Position numbers and translations under genes: made by a program. From NCBI GenBank assembly GCA_023078685.1, contig JALGAS010000003.1, forward strand, positions 6,014,001 to 6,078,000: 64,000 nt of DNA, given 5' to 3'. Positions 23,191 to 34,669 of the stretch are shown piece by piece. Source of the stretch: Neopestalotiopsis rosae (taxonomy: Eukaryota; Ascomycota; Sordariomycetes; Amphisphaeriales; Sporocadaceae). Positions within the stretch are counted from its first letter, which is position 1. Each line of letters starts with the position of its first letter. The notes beneath the pieces were generated by a model, which saw only the letters and a program-made list of their open reading frames with translations, was not told where the DNA came from and made no database searches.

Positions 23191-25396
23191 ATGGCACCCA
23201 GCAGAGTCAGCAGTGACTCCAGCATATCATCACACGCATCTACGAGAGTGACTCCCATCGTCGTTGGAAATGGGCACACAAACGGCAAGACAAAACCCGC
23301 TTCTTCCAACTATGTGACCACAGAAGTAAAAGATGGCACAGAGGAAGGCGCAGTCACAGAGGGCTCGACAGATGGTGAGACTCTTACAGATAGTGAACCT
23401 CTGGACGAAACCATGAAGTGTGAGATCAAGCCACTTGATCGACGGTACGACGATAAGGACGGGCAGTACTTCACGGAGCGTGTAACCGAGGTTGAGAAGC
23501 CTAAGCAAAAAGATTGGTGGCGGCTCTTTGCCTTCTGTCTGGTGCGAAACTACGACAATGAAGACGATTTGAGCTCAACCAAGCTTTTTGCCAATGCGCA
23601 GCCCATTAGGCAACTCCTCTACGATGTCATTGGCAATTACCCATCTGACCCCATCAATGTGGAGGACGTGCAGATTGAGTCCCCATACTGGTCACTCTTC
23701 TATTATCGCGAAGAGCTGGAAGAGAAGGGTGTCAAGAAATTCGAGGAAAATGATGACCAGGAATCCTTGGCACATCTCAAGCTCTTGCTCTCTTGGATTG
23801 ATACGCACTTTGAGACGGAGAGAGCCTCATTCAAGCGATGCGTCAAAGGCAGTCCCAAAGCTATCAGTTACGACCATCTTTGGACGATATTTCGCCCAGG
23901 TACCATAATATTCAGCGAGATCTTGCAACAGCCACGCGCCTTCCGTGTCACCAACCTCTCATACGATAATGGCGAGGTTGCCTCTTTGATATTGCACTGC
24001 TCCTTTGTCGACTTTGACGGCGACCGGGTTGGCTCGCGTAAGTCGAGCCTGTGCATTCCCAAGTACAGTGGCGTACTGGACATCGAGGATCTTCCGGCAA
24101 TGCCACTTGATTTCATCGAGAATGCAAATGAAGTTCGTGAGGCACTCATGGAGCGCGGCAGGAAGTTTGAAGGTTATGTCGGGCAGCACTATCTCCAATA
24201 CGACGGCATTGCCCTAAAAAGGATTCCAGATGGTTACGCAAGGTTCAATGTCAACGGTCGCGTAATGGTCGACTGTAAGACCTACCACCGCATTGAACCA
24301 AATGACTCATTCCGCGTCCTGGGCTTGAACAATAGCGACGACTCCACTAGACGAGAACGCTTAATGAGACGGATAACGGGCAACAACCAGTTCGTGTCGG
24401 ATAAGATTGATCACGAAAAACTATCAGACGACGATTTACTGCTGTGTAATGCCACAGTTCGGGGATACTCCTTCACTGTCAAGAAGTTCCTGGAATTCTT
24501 CGTCGACCAGCTGTCCCCGATCCAATGGAACACACGTTGCTTTGATGATCTCGTCCTCGACGTGGAAATCAAGAGGACTGTTCAGGCTCTTGTTGCTACT
24601 CACGCGGAGAAGAGGGAGGTGTTCGATGATATTGTTAAGGGAAAAGGTCAAGGCCTAGTTTGCGTCCTTCATGGCCCGCCGGGAGTGGGAAAAACCTTGA
24701 CAGCCGGTACGTAACAGCCGTGGCAATTATTTCCAAGATCCTTTTGCTAATATTTGTCGTGTAGAATGCGTGGCTGAATACGTTCAACGACCACTTTATA
24801 TGGTTTCTTCCGGAGATCTCGGTACAAACAGTGTGGACCTCGATAAGACGTTGACTAGGATCATGGACATGACTTCCACGTGGCGAGCCGTACTCTTAAT
24901 TGATGAGGCAGATGTGTTCCTGGAGCGGAGATCCCTTCACGACCTGCACCGTAACGCCATGGTGAGCGTTTTCCTGCGGGTCTTGGAGTACTACGCCGGA
25001 ATCCTCTTTCTGACCACAAATCGCGTCAACACCTTTGACGATGCCTTCAAGTCGCGTATTCACATTCCCATCCGATACACAGAGCTCTCGATTGAATCGC
25101 GTATCCAGATCTGGCGAAACTTTTGCAAAATGGTGCCGGGTGGTGTCGACATTGACGACGTCGGCATCGCCACTCTGGCCGAGCATGACCTCAACGGGCG
25201 GCAGATCAAGAACGTCATCAAGGCTGCAGAGAGTCTGGCCGCATTTGAGAAGATCAAACTGGACCTCAAGACTCTTCAGCAGGTCACCAAAATTCAAGCC
25301 ACATTTGAAAAGGACTTGACTAATTTGAGTGGCGTGGATTACACTGCCCCCGGCTCGTCGCGAAAGGATGCCGACAGCCGGAATATGTTTCTGTAA
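23191..25396 (+). CDS. AAA-family ATPase with DUF7025-type N-terminal region
   Basis: Two exons, 23191-24706 and 24765-25396, encode 715 residues. Residues 1-85 are Ser/Thr-rich and probably disordered. Residues about 150-410 match the fungal DUF7025 region placed before a single AAA module. Walker A is G-P-P-G-V-G-K-T at 495-502, Walker B is L-L-I-D-E-A-D near 549-555, sensor 1 is the L-T-T-N-R segment, and a helical lid follows. The intron sits just behind Walker A. Such ATPases are numerous in filamentous fungi, vary between strains and lack an assigned substrate; by analogy they remodel proteins in an ATP-driven hexamer. No signal peptide or membrane helix is present, so it is probably cytosolic or nuclear. 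The ATG at 23191 is the first in frame. Confidence 0.9.
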
Positions 25397-25853
25397 ATAT
25401 GATATGAGCGTTCGATATGAGTGTTCCAGGTCTTAAGGCATCTGGTATGACTCCAAAGTTACCGGTCAAGGCTCTGGGAAAGACTAAGGCCGGACTTACC
25501 CCAGCGTTTGTGTGCTCGCATTGTTACATTATCAGTACTTAGCCTGACGCTGAATTAACGAGGGCCACATGACATAAATACTAAATTTGCTCAATTGTTA
25601 GGGTGCAATGTCACACTTTCACAAGTTTTACTTGATATTTCCTGTGAATAAGGAGTGACTCGATAAGGATAGTTGTAGCGACAGGGCGCCGAATTATCTG
25701 ATTATACTCGGAACTGTTGTCGTTACTTCATCTCAGCTCCCATATCCTCTGACCCAGCACATATGAGAAATCCCTCGTTTCATCTAATCGCTGCTATCCC
25801 AAACTCACGAAATCACGCCGCTCTTCTAATGTAGAGTCTTCTGCCGCCATGCC
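25397..25853. other. Spacer between the convergent AAA ATPase and CFEM genes
   Basis: This 457-base stretch holds the 3' flanks of two convergent genes and nothing else I can recognise. Confidence 0.6.
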
Positions 25854-26392
25854 TTAATTCACTGGCACGCCCTTGATCTTGCACGCAACAGCCGCCAGGA
25901 CCATTGATTGCGCTTGAACGGTGGAACCATATATTAGCTACAACTTATTCAAATGTCACAATTTCAAACACTTGGAACCTTTTACTTACCTAGGAGATTT
26001 TTGGGCTTGCAAGTCTTGAAGCAAGGCGAGGCCATGATCAGGACCTCCTTGATGCTGGGGCAGACGCACTTGGCCGTCGGGGTCTGGGCGCAGTCGGTCT
26101 CGGTGAGGATGGACTTTTCAATGCACGCGGTGATGCAGGTGCCAAAGACTGTCAACAGTGACAAGCTGTGGTTAGATCAGGAATCATTATCAGCTCTTCC
26201 CTCTTCCAAGCAGAACGTGTAGGTCAGGAATAACACAAGGAAGTTTTCTTACGGATTGGGCAGGTCCACGGGCGGCAGGATGGGGATGGTCACCACGGCC
26301 GAAGTGGTCGCGGGGGCGGGAGCTGGCTCCGGGAGAGCGGAACCCAGAGTCGCGAGGTTGGCGAGGAGAACGATGACTGGAGTGAACTTCAT
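25854..26392 (-). CDS. Small secreted CFEM-like cysteine-rich protein
   Basis: Three exons, 26392-26253, 26165-25990 and 25912-25854, give 124 residues. A signal peptide covers residues 1-19, then a Pro/Ala/Thr-rich linker. Eight Cys follow at 57, 61, 72, 80, 82, 95, 99 and 116, the CFEM count and order including the C-x-C pair. The eighth Cys lies on the last small exon, which supports that splice. Exon 2 reaches its acceptor only a few bases after a CTAAC branch site, so that acceptor is less sure. CFEM proteins act in haem uptake, cell wall function or as effectors. The Asp that binds haem iron in studied members, three residues before the C-x-C pair, appears to be Thr77 here, so haem binding is doubtful. 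No GPI signal is visible. A TATA box lies 107 bases upstream. Confidence 0.8.
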
Positions 26393-28928
26393 TTTGATCA
26401 AGGGATTGCTTTGAAGGTGTGGAAATCTAGATATAAAGTGTCTTGTCTGATCTGGTTGAAGTACTAGAATGATCAGCACTCTGGGTAGGAATCACAGGCT
26501 TATATACTCATTTTCATTGTTAGCATGATCATCTAAACTATCTCTTGCAGCTCTTGGAGGGAATAAAACGGCATTTCATCTCAAAATGTCATTCTAAGAT
26601 GGCATTTTCAGCTGCCAAGGCTTCCATCCTGCTGGTTTCCATGAGGAAGCAATTCCCAACACAACGGTATAGGCATTTGTTTGAGACATCCCATACAGCT
26701 GGGCCAGATATCTAGCATGGTCTTGCATCCCCTTCAATTGCCCTATTCAAAAGCTGCGGGAATAAGTTGTTCGATGAAAAGGCAACGTCGGGTTCTGCTT
26801 GTCTCAAAATCGCTGACGGTCGATTCGCTCCGTTCAACGGTGGGAAGCAGACGGGCGGTCTCTCCCGCGCCAACGTGTCTCAGATTTTTAATCCGGAGAT
26901 CAAGGGTCTCCGGGTCATCAAGTGGCACACGAGCAACTACTGACATAGAGTTGAAGGAATTAGAGGCAGAAGTAGGAAAATTGATCAAAACGGAATCATG
27001 TAATCCAGGTTAGATGGAAGCTGCAAGGCGCCATCGGTCGAGCGCTTGCATTTTGCATAGGAATTATTATAAGTTTCTTGTAGATCAGAGTATCAGCAAG
27101 CGCGAAATTTGTTGCCTGCCACAAAGTATGGTAATCTCGAGAATAGCATACGGCTTGATGCCAATGCAGGTGATGCGCAACTTCTTGCTCAAACAGCCCG
27201 TCCTGTAATGTTGTTCAGCTTCAACTTCCCAGAAAAGCACAATCCACCACTCGTTCTGGGAAGGACATGTGCCGTTGTTGATGCGCTCCCAAACTTTGTT
27301 ACACCTTTGGGCCTGCCCAGTCCTTCTGGATCTCTCAACAGGTCCCGTCTGCCTGATCTGACCTGCGGCAACCAGGACGCCAAACTTGAATCTCCCATCT
27401 CATTCACCATTGCCATTTTCTTTTTCACCCCAATCTTCCGCGTCATACGTGAGCTTAACTTCTTTTCCCCGCGCCTGAAACGAACCCGATAACACGTATC
27501 GAACGAGGTCTCAGCGATGGCAGCGGCTATGCGGCAGTTCTGGTACTCTTGTCTGCCATAATCGTTCCCGGGTATATGGTGGTCATTTCGCAAGAGAGAT
27601 GTGAGATTCCAGGGTCTGATATTGCCGGCCGGTGTAGGCAAGCTTCATTCACTCGAGCCTTTTCATTGGACTATACCTTCGGCTCGCTCTTCAATCAATG
27701 AGCTTGCGTTTTATCGTCCCGCCAGTGCTGCACGCCACATCCATAATAGTTGTGTGGGCTTCAGTTTGCGATGCTTGGTCCATGAGAACTCATCAAGAGA
27801 CGAGCGAGATGTGGTCGCGTGCCGTGGTTCTCAAGTTGGACACATCTGTGCTTGAAAACAGTTCAATCGGGAACAACGTTTCACCCCTCATTCGCACAAA
27901 ACGGCTCGAGGCCACTTGGGACGGCAATCGTTCAGATGCAGAATCCGATACTTCGGGGTACTCTCTCCAACAGATAGCCATCTAAACGCTCTCGCTGGCA
28001 ATGTCAACTTGCTTTACAAGCTGACAAAGTCTCATGTGAGCATTGCCAATTCTATTTTCAGCAAATACGCCAAAGTTGCTTTTATTTTAGGACTCATAAG
28101 CATCACTCCACACGCCACTTTGAGATACATGTATAGATTCTTATCAACGCCTGCCTCGAATGCGAGAACGAAGTTGCCACGTAACAGAAAGCGCCGGCAA
28201 AAATATACCACATCATGATAGAATCATCACAACGTCATTGATTTGTCCACAATCTCAAAGACGCAGTAGGGCGCGAAATTATGCACTGCCTCACACAACA
28301 ACCTCTCTGCAACTTCAGCTCCCTCGGACCTGTAGAGAAGAGGTGCCAATCTGTCAAGTAGACTCTCTCAATCAAGGCAGCGCATGGGACATGTGGACAC
28401 TTCTGTTACTTACGGCTGTATCCTTACGTCCTCGGTTTACTATCTGTGTGACTCTTGTACATTCATGACCGCAGCGCATGTGACGGATCAAGTCCCAACC
28501 GCGGCTGTTTGATCAAAGATTATCAACAAGACGTGATCTGCCATGAACCACCCAGACGGTACTTTTGTAGTAGCCGCCCAGATTGGACTTGATCAGACCT
28601 GGACTGCTGGCTTCACGTAGACGACGATATTGGCAGATCTGCAACGGCTTGTGCATGAAAAATGCACTGCTAAGTCCGAGGCTACTCACTGCGCCACCCC
28701 TGGATGAGCACTTTGGACCAGATCCTATACAAAAGCGTCAGGGAATTAAAAAAGACGCAAATATACACGGTACAGTGATTCTTCCCATTGAATACTAATT
28801 GCTCCATTGAAGACATCTTGTGACTTCTAGAGTCTTGGTCAAATTATGTGTCGGCTCGAGCTGTCGGGGAGCATTTTCATCGTCTCCACTTCTACCATTG
28901 CGACAGAGTGGTCCATGGCCGCACAGGT
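26393..28928. other. Gene-poor stretch between the CFEM gene and ERG4
   Basis: About 2.5 kb. The first 120 bases are the CFEM promoter. The rest has no gene I can support. A minus-strand frame of 150 codons (27641-27189) is the longest; it is basic, with no domain or signal peptide I recognise, and may be chance or a gene remnant. The DNA is AT-richer than the flanking genes. Confidence 0.5.
26499..26506 (-). promoter_or_regulatory. TATA box of the CFEM gene
   Basis: On the minus strand TATATAAG lies about 107 bases upstream of the CFEM start codon, a good core-promoter match and distance. Confidence 0.55.
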
Positions 28929-30497
28929 TTATACAACATACTATTGACTTGTCAGAGTCTTGGAAAAACATGGCGTTACTGATGGTCTTGAATTACTCAC
29001 TGGGATATATAGATAGGGAACCGCCTGCTCGTACTGTTTCCACGCATCACCATACTTATTTCTGCACTTGGCCACATCTCTCAGGGTACGATGGATAATC
29101 ATGATGCAGAAGAAGACGGGATAGAACCACGGGACTGGACTCCTGCGCAAAGGTTAGCCCGGAACAACTCATGTGCTGGCAAACATACCTGAAGCCTGTG
29201 ATCAATGCCCAAGAAATGGCAAAGTACATGTCGGCAGTGTAGTGCGGTTTTCGGACAATACCAAACCAGCCGTCCACCATGATGCGATCGCCCGTCGTGG
29301 TTTCAATCGCCTTGGGGTTGCAAATCACCAGCCACGGCAGACGCGGCCAAGTCTTGCGGTCGAGGAGCTGCCCGCGCTCCATCTGGCGGAAGCCGTTCTT
29401 TTGTCCATTGGCGGTGTCCCAGACCCAGTAAAAGAAGAGGTAGCCGACGCAGAGAGCCACAAAGGGGAAGATGGACCATTGGTACTCTGATGGATCGTGG
29501 CTGGCCAGATATAGGGCGCAGTGACAATACGAGAAGGGCACGCCGGCCATGTTCCAAAACGTGAGCATGAAACCCAGCTTTTCAAAATACATGTCCCTGG
29601 CGCTTGTCAGAATAATCATACAAGCGGGAACACAAGAGTGAATACGTACCAACTGGTGATGATCAAGTGTTCACCTTTTGCGCAGGCGTTTGCATACAGA
29701 AAATGGGCAGCAACAATGAAGCCAACTTCTTTGGAGACGTAGCCATAGGACTCGTACTGCCTAACGGCGGCGGCCGAGCTAATCAGGAAGAGAATGAACC
29801 AGGGCACGCGGACCTCGTAAAACATTTTGAGATCCAGGATGCCGATGCGGGGGTTGAGCTCGGCGCCCATGAAGAAGTCGTAGACTGGGTACCCAGTGAG
29901 CCGGTGCGTCCTCTGGCCGACCATTGCCGAGACGTATACCACGATGCTGTTGATGAAGCCGGAGAAGATGGCCACGGACATGATGGGACCGAACTCGTCG
30001 ATAATTGTGTACAAGGGGAAGAGACCGCTAGTGTGCAGGACCGCCGCGACCAGAATCGTCGTGTAGAAACTGACATAGGCATTGCAGAAGTATTTCAGTT
30101 GTCTGTCGCCCTCGTGGCGTAGCCGTTTGCCGTGACCAGTAACGCCGGGGAGGATATAGTAAAAGGCCATCTCCATGGCGAAGAAGGACCAGTAGATGGC
30201 CCATGCCTTGCGTGTAGGGAAAGCACCAGTGTATGCCAGACTCGCCACGTGGTATACAAAGTCGGTCCACGTCTGGCCGTCGGCTGGGAGCGGCACGTGT
30301 CCGTCATAATATTTCGCGCCGACAAACATGTACCACATGAGGAGAGGGAAGCCGACGATGAGAGCAGACGTGCCGAAAGAGCCTCCAAATTCAATGTGGT
30401 CCGAGGGCACACCTTCGTAATCTATCTCGGCCTTGGACGAATCTTTGGGCTCGGTCGACATGGCTTTCGGGCCTCGATCGCGCATCGTTGAAGGCAT
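28929..30497 (-). CDS. ERG4: Delta(24(24(1)))-sterol reductase, last step of ergosterol synthesis
   Basis: Four exons, 30497-29650, 29596-29189, 29142-29001 and 28940-28929, give 469 residues, the normal ERG4 length. The enzyme reduces the C-24(28) double bond with NADPH in the ER membrane to give ergosterol. About eight hydrophobic helices are seen. Family marks are [27 protein letters not shown], the [11 protein letters not shown] segment and P-W-F-Y-P-V-F-F with R-C-type charged helices after it. They separate ERG4 from the related C-14 reductase ERG24. The last exon encodes only Y-V-V and the stop; it restores the common C-terminus I-P-Y-V. Whether this is the only ERG4 copy cannot be seen here. 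It is divergent from a Zn2Cys6 regulator gene 747 bases away. Start codons at residues 5 and 13 are alternatives. Confidence 0.95.
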
Positions 30498-31244
30498 GGT
30501 GGCGCTATTCTTCTAGTCGAGGTAAGGATGACTTTGCTACGATCAGTTCGCAGGCGATCTGAATAGAGAAAGAAGTGAGTGGACAAACACTTTAAACAAC
30601 CGTGTAAAGTCTCCTCCTGCGACTTAAATATAAGAGACAACTTGATTGTATAAACGAGGTCTCTTCTGGAACCATTTCGCCAAGCTTGTGTCATGGAAAA
30701 TTAAAATGGCGTCTAAACGAACTCCGTCATCCTAGATCCGTTATGATGCTGCTCGATGCTGGGTTTATAGGCCAGAACCCAAAGCTGGGAAGTTTATAGC
30801 GAGATGAAGGCCGGCGCATTAGGTGCTTTTTAGTGGAGTCCTCCTATCGGCTACGTATATGAAATTGAAGTACAACTCCAGAAATCAACTATCCGTGGAC
30901 CTCGGCGATGTGGTCATTATTGATTTTAGTGTTTTGAGCCTGTGCTGCACTTATACTAGCAGTACTATCCAGAGGCAAGAGAAAGCGAGCAGTCCGCTAC
31001 TTTTAGCGCCAGCAGTGGGATGCAGGTACCGATTTAGAGTCCTTCAGGGGAGTGCCGGGGCCGTGGATCAGGTCCGATCCCCTGTAGCGATTGGCTCGCT
31101 TTCTCGACCTGATCCACATCTCCCTCATTTCCCTTCTCCAGGGCAATTTATGCCGACTTGTCCTCGCTGTGAACTTCCCGCTCATTCTCACTTCATTGTA
31201 GAAATCCCCGTTCACTCAATACCAGAAAAAGAAAAGACCCATTA
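30498..31244. promoter_or_regulatory. Divergent intergenic region between ERG4 and a Zn2Cys6 regulator
   Basis: The two start codons face away from each other over 747 bases, so both promoters lie here. I could not identify a convincing sterol-response element by eye. No coding sequence is visible. Confidence 0.5.
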
Positions 31245-33107
31245 ATGGCCAGCGTGAGGACGCCACGCAAAAAGACGTTCACCGGCTGTTGGACATGCCG
31301 ATCTCGTCGCGTCAAGTGTGATGAACAGCTGCCATTCTGCCAGAGATGCAAGCTGTTCGGAGTCGAGTGTGAAGGTTATGGCGTCCGACTGACCTGGCTG
31401 TTCAGCGATGGCGAGGGCCAATTCCAGCACGATGCGAATACGCCGACCGTGGATACCCAATCTGTTCGAACAAGGCGTAGTATGCGTGTCTTTGAAAACT
31501 CGGAAGCATGGATCACGCCACAATACTCCGAGCCGGAACTCGATGCAATGTTGGAGAGGATCGATGGTTGTCCTACTCAGTCTTCTAGACGAGAAAGGGG
31601 ACTCTTTTCGGTCTTTCCTATGCAGCGGTTCTCGTCGCCTTCACAGTCCAACTTGATCATTTGTGAATCGTCAAGTGTACAGGATCCAGAAGAAGACATT
31701 GATGACCCAGAGAACATCGATGTCAGCGTAACTCGGGAAATTACAAACACCATCGATTCACCCACGGCGAGAAATTTTCCTAGTCAACAGCCTATTCACC
31801 TCAAACACAACCTAACACCACTTTCAGGGGAGCCTGGATCGCGACAATTAATCATTGAGGATACTGACAGCGCATCGTCAGATGATGCTCAGCAGAACGG
31901 ACCATGTCAGAGCCACACTCCCAGTCTTGTGCAGACAGCGTTGTCACTTCCCCCAAAGCCGGCGCGGCATTTGGACTCGCTTCAAACACCTTCTCATGAG
32001 AAACGCCTCATCCACCACTGGGTTACCTTTACTAGTGGTAAACTTGTCCTTGTCGATGAGCCTCACAACCCATGTCGCTCAATGATGCTGCCTATGGCGT
32101 TGCAGGGCATCATGCTGAGTCCGGATGAGTCCACAGCCGATGTCGCCGTCTTTCATGCGATATGTGCCGGCGCAGCATACAACCTCTATGAGCTTGGCGG
32201 TAGAGCCAACGAACAAGATAGAGCACTTGCCTGGAAACATGACGAACAGGCCATTCACCACCTTCGCCACAACCTAGCACAGCCGGATCAACACCACACC
32301 AAGTCTCTGGCCATGGCCATCATGGCTTGCATTACCGTCGAGGCTATCTCAGGCACTACTGGTAGATGGCGAACTCATCTCGATGGCGGCATCGCGTATC
32401 TAACCGAGTTGCGCAAAACTGCCATTGGCTTGCAGATTTCTCTCGCCTTCCAGGTCCACCTTATCCCAATGGCCATCCTCTGTGGTTATCCCGTGCCTGT
32501 GGAGCTCAAGTCGTTTTTGAACGATGATGCAGAGAAACTAGAGTTTTCATTCCCGTACTATGGCATCTCGCAATCGCTGTTGAGGAACCTTGATCGTATC
32601 AATGCCTTTGCAGCAGCATCAGACAGAAATGTGCCACAACCAGACCTGGATCGATTCGAGCTTCAATTATATCTGGACTTTCCGCCAAACCCAGATGATC
32701 CGAACCCAAAGACACATACTGCAATCGTCCACTATATGACACAAGCATTCTACTATGCATTACTGGTGCACTACCAGCGGGCCATTCGACACTCACCATT
32801 AGAGGAAGTGCAAGCACTCGTCGAAAAAGGAATCGCACAACTGGAATTGATAGAGCAAGCCACTCAAGACGCGGCAGGGTCTGTCATGATGTGGGCTCCT
32901 CTTGTTCTCGGAGCTGCATGCTGCGGTCCAGCCCTACAACGACGCATGTCGGCGTGGTTCCAGAAGAAGCGAAGACTCGGCATGAGGAACGTTGCAGTCA
33001 TTGAAGACATGATCAAGGACCTTTGGGACAAGAGAGCGCGCGGGGATGTCGACGTGGATTGGCAGCATCTCATTGCGCAAGAACAATTCAACGTATTTCG
33101 ACTGTGA
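31245..33107 (+). CDS. Zn2Cys6 transcription factor with fungal-specific regulatory domain
   Basis: A single exon encodes 620 residues. The binuclear zinc cluster uses Cys15, 18, 25, 32, 35 and 42 in the context G-C-W-T-C-R-S-R-R-V-K-C, close to the N-terminus. The following G-Y-G-V-R-L-T-W is typical of the ARG81/UGA3-like branch (fungal transcription factor domain 2). Residues 80-240 are acidic and Ser-rich and probably disordered. The regulatory domain spans about 250-620, including the R-W-R-T-H-L-D-G motif common in this branch. The protein should bind DNA in the nucleus. Its divergence from ERG4 makes that gene a candidate target, which is inference. It ends 98 bases from the oppositely directed G1 peptidase, so their 3' ends probably overlap. 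The ATG at 31245 is the first in frame close to the zinc cluster. Confidence 0.93.
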   Translation: MASVRTPRKKTFTGCWTCRSRRVKCDEQLPFCQRCKLFGVECEGYGVRLTWLFSDGEGQFQHDANTPTVDTQSVRTRRSMRVFENSEAWITPQYSEPELDAMLERIDGCPTQSSRRERGLFSVFPMQRFSSPSQSNLIICESSSVQDPEEDIDDPENIDVSVTREITNTIDSPTARNFPSQQPIHLKHNLTPLSGEPGSRQLIIEDTDSASSDDAQQNGPCQSHTPSLVQTALSLPPKPARHLDSLQTPSHEKRLIHHWVTFTSGKLVLVDEPHNPCRSMMLPMALQGIMLSPDESTADVAVFHAICAGAAYNLYELGGRANEQDRALAWKHDEQAIHHLRHNLAQPDQHHTKSLAMAIMACITVEAISGTTGRWRTHLDGGIAYLTELRKTAIGLQISLAFQVHLIPMAILCGYPVPVELKSFLNDDAEKLEFSFPYYGISQSLLRNLDRINAFAAASDRNVPQPDLDRFELQLYLDFPPNPDDPNPKTHTAIVHYMTQAFYYALLVHYQRAIRHSPLEEVQALVEKGIAQLELIEQATQDAAGSVMMWAPLVLGAACCGPALQRRMSAWFQKKRRLGMRNVAVIEDMIKDLWDKRARGDVDVDWQHLIAQEQFNVFRL

Positions 33108-33205
33108 CAGGCAGCTTTGAATGTGCGACGGAAATTCTTCATTGCAAAGACTACAGAAACCTTCGAAACTTAAGCAGGCCCAGTTCTATTGGGAGCCATG
33201 GTTTT

Positions 33206-34073
33206 CTAGCTCAAGTCCACAACCTCCTCAACATACTCTATCGTGACAACGTCGTTCTCGACGTAGGACTTTGTGTACAGAGTCTGGGTATCATTCCAGT
33301 AAACAGCCGTCATGGCGTTGAGCGACGAGTTGTCTGCAGACACGGGAGGGAAACAGGCCGAATCGGCACTATAGCAGGCCTTGGCACCGAGCATGGTCGC
33401 ATTGTTCCAGTCGGGAAAGATGTATTGTGGACCGTTGAGGTAGGTGCCGGCTTCTACGATCCACTCGGCCGAGGTTCCGAGGGCGGGCCAAGTCGGCCCT
33501 CGCCACGACGTCGGCGCGTCTTGGCTGTATGAGAACTGTTGGCTGGTGTTGAGGTTGGTCATGGAGACGGATCCGACCATTCCATTGTTTGACGTGGTGA
33601 GAATCACTTCAAGGTAGTCACCGGCACCAATGGCGAGCTCAGTCGCGTTGATCTGGATTGGATCTTCTGGCACCCTGGTGAGATGTTAACAGGTGCTGTC
33701 ATTTTCCAGCAGTCAGGAGATTAGGGGGGACGCACCACTCATAGAAACCCGTATACTCTGTCGTTCCGTTTTGCCAGATGGACATGACAACACCGGCTTG
33801 CCATAGACCCGAGAGGGCGGTAGAGGAGGACAGGAAACCACTGAATCCGATCCAATAGCTGGCCGTGTATTCATCGGACTGCTGGCGCGGATTCGCCGGG
33901 ATGCTGAGCTCGGGCATCACGAGCGTAGCCTCGACGCGATCAAATCCTCCAGCGGTGCCATTGAAGCGCTCCGCTATCCGCACTGGACCCGCCCAGGTTG
34001 TGTCGTAGGATATCGACTGAGACGAGACGCCGAGTCCAAAGACTAGGGCGCTGAAAATAGTAGTTGACCTCAT
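33206..34073 (-). CDS. Secreted G1 family glutamic peptidase (eqolisin)
   Basis: Two exons, 34073-33736 and 33674-33206, give 268 residues. A signal peptide of about 18 residues is followed by W-A-G-P-V. Unlike many eqolisins there is hardly room for a long propeptide. The catalytic pair of the family is seen as Gln92 in L-W-Q-A-G-V and Glu183 in S-A-E-W-I-V-E, with T-G-F-Y-E-W at the exon junction. These enzymes cleave proteins at acid pH outside the cell, through a beta-sandwich fold. The first intron base pair is GTGCGT and the acceptor CAG, and the joined W-V-P-E-D reads smoothly. Several N-x-S/T sites fit secretion. The sequence is divergent from the well-studied scytalidoglutamic peptidase, so the substrate range is unknown. 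Confidence 0.88.
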
Positions 34074-34669
34074 TTTGATCAGCTTTCCTCAATGACTTGA
34101 TGAAAAAGCAAAACCTGGAATAAAGTTTGAGGGTCTATCGAGGTTGAAATACTTGTTTATCTCATGGTCCGTGGCCGTGAATACGAGATTCCGTGGTGGA
34201 GTGCCATCATGCCCCGCCAATCAGTGATGACTGCCCCAGGACGATCCATGTCTGCCGGGGTTCTTGAAGAGGCAAATCGCGACGAACACGATTATAAGCG
34301 ATTATGTGTTATCATGCGCAGTTGGGAGTCGCATAGCCGTTGTTATAGAATTGGAGATAGTATACGCGACAAATGAAAACGCGTAGACTGATGTATTGCG
34401 ACATGGCTTGCCTAGCTCTCGGTAGCTACAGCGGATGATAGTACTCACTATATGGAGTATTGACATTGGAGTCAGCGCAGTTGGCGGACTAATACCACTG
34501 GCGCTCGTTCATATAGGCTCTGTGAGGACTACCCGCTGGCTTGCTTATTATATCCTTGGCGCGCAACACTCCAAACTGGATCATAGATTAACCAGAACAA
34601 TGATGGCAGCGAGACACGAGAATACTATCGCTAGTTGATAATTGCTGACTACACTATAACCCAAACCAT
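34074..34669. other. Spacer between the G1 peptidase and nitronate monooxygenase genes
   Basis: The stretch holds the peptidase promoter and the 3' flank of the next gene. No further feature is recognised. Confidence 0.6.
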
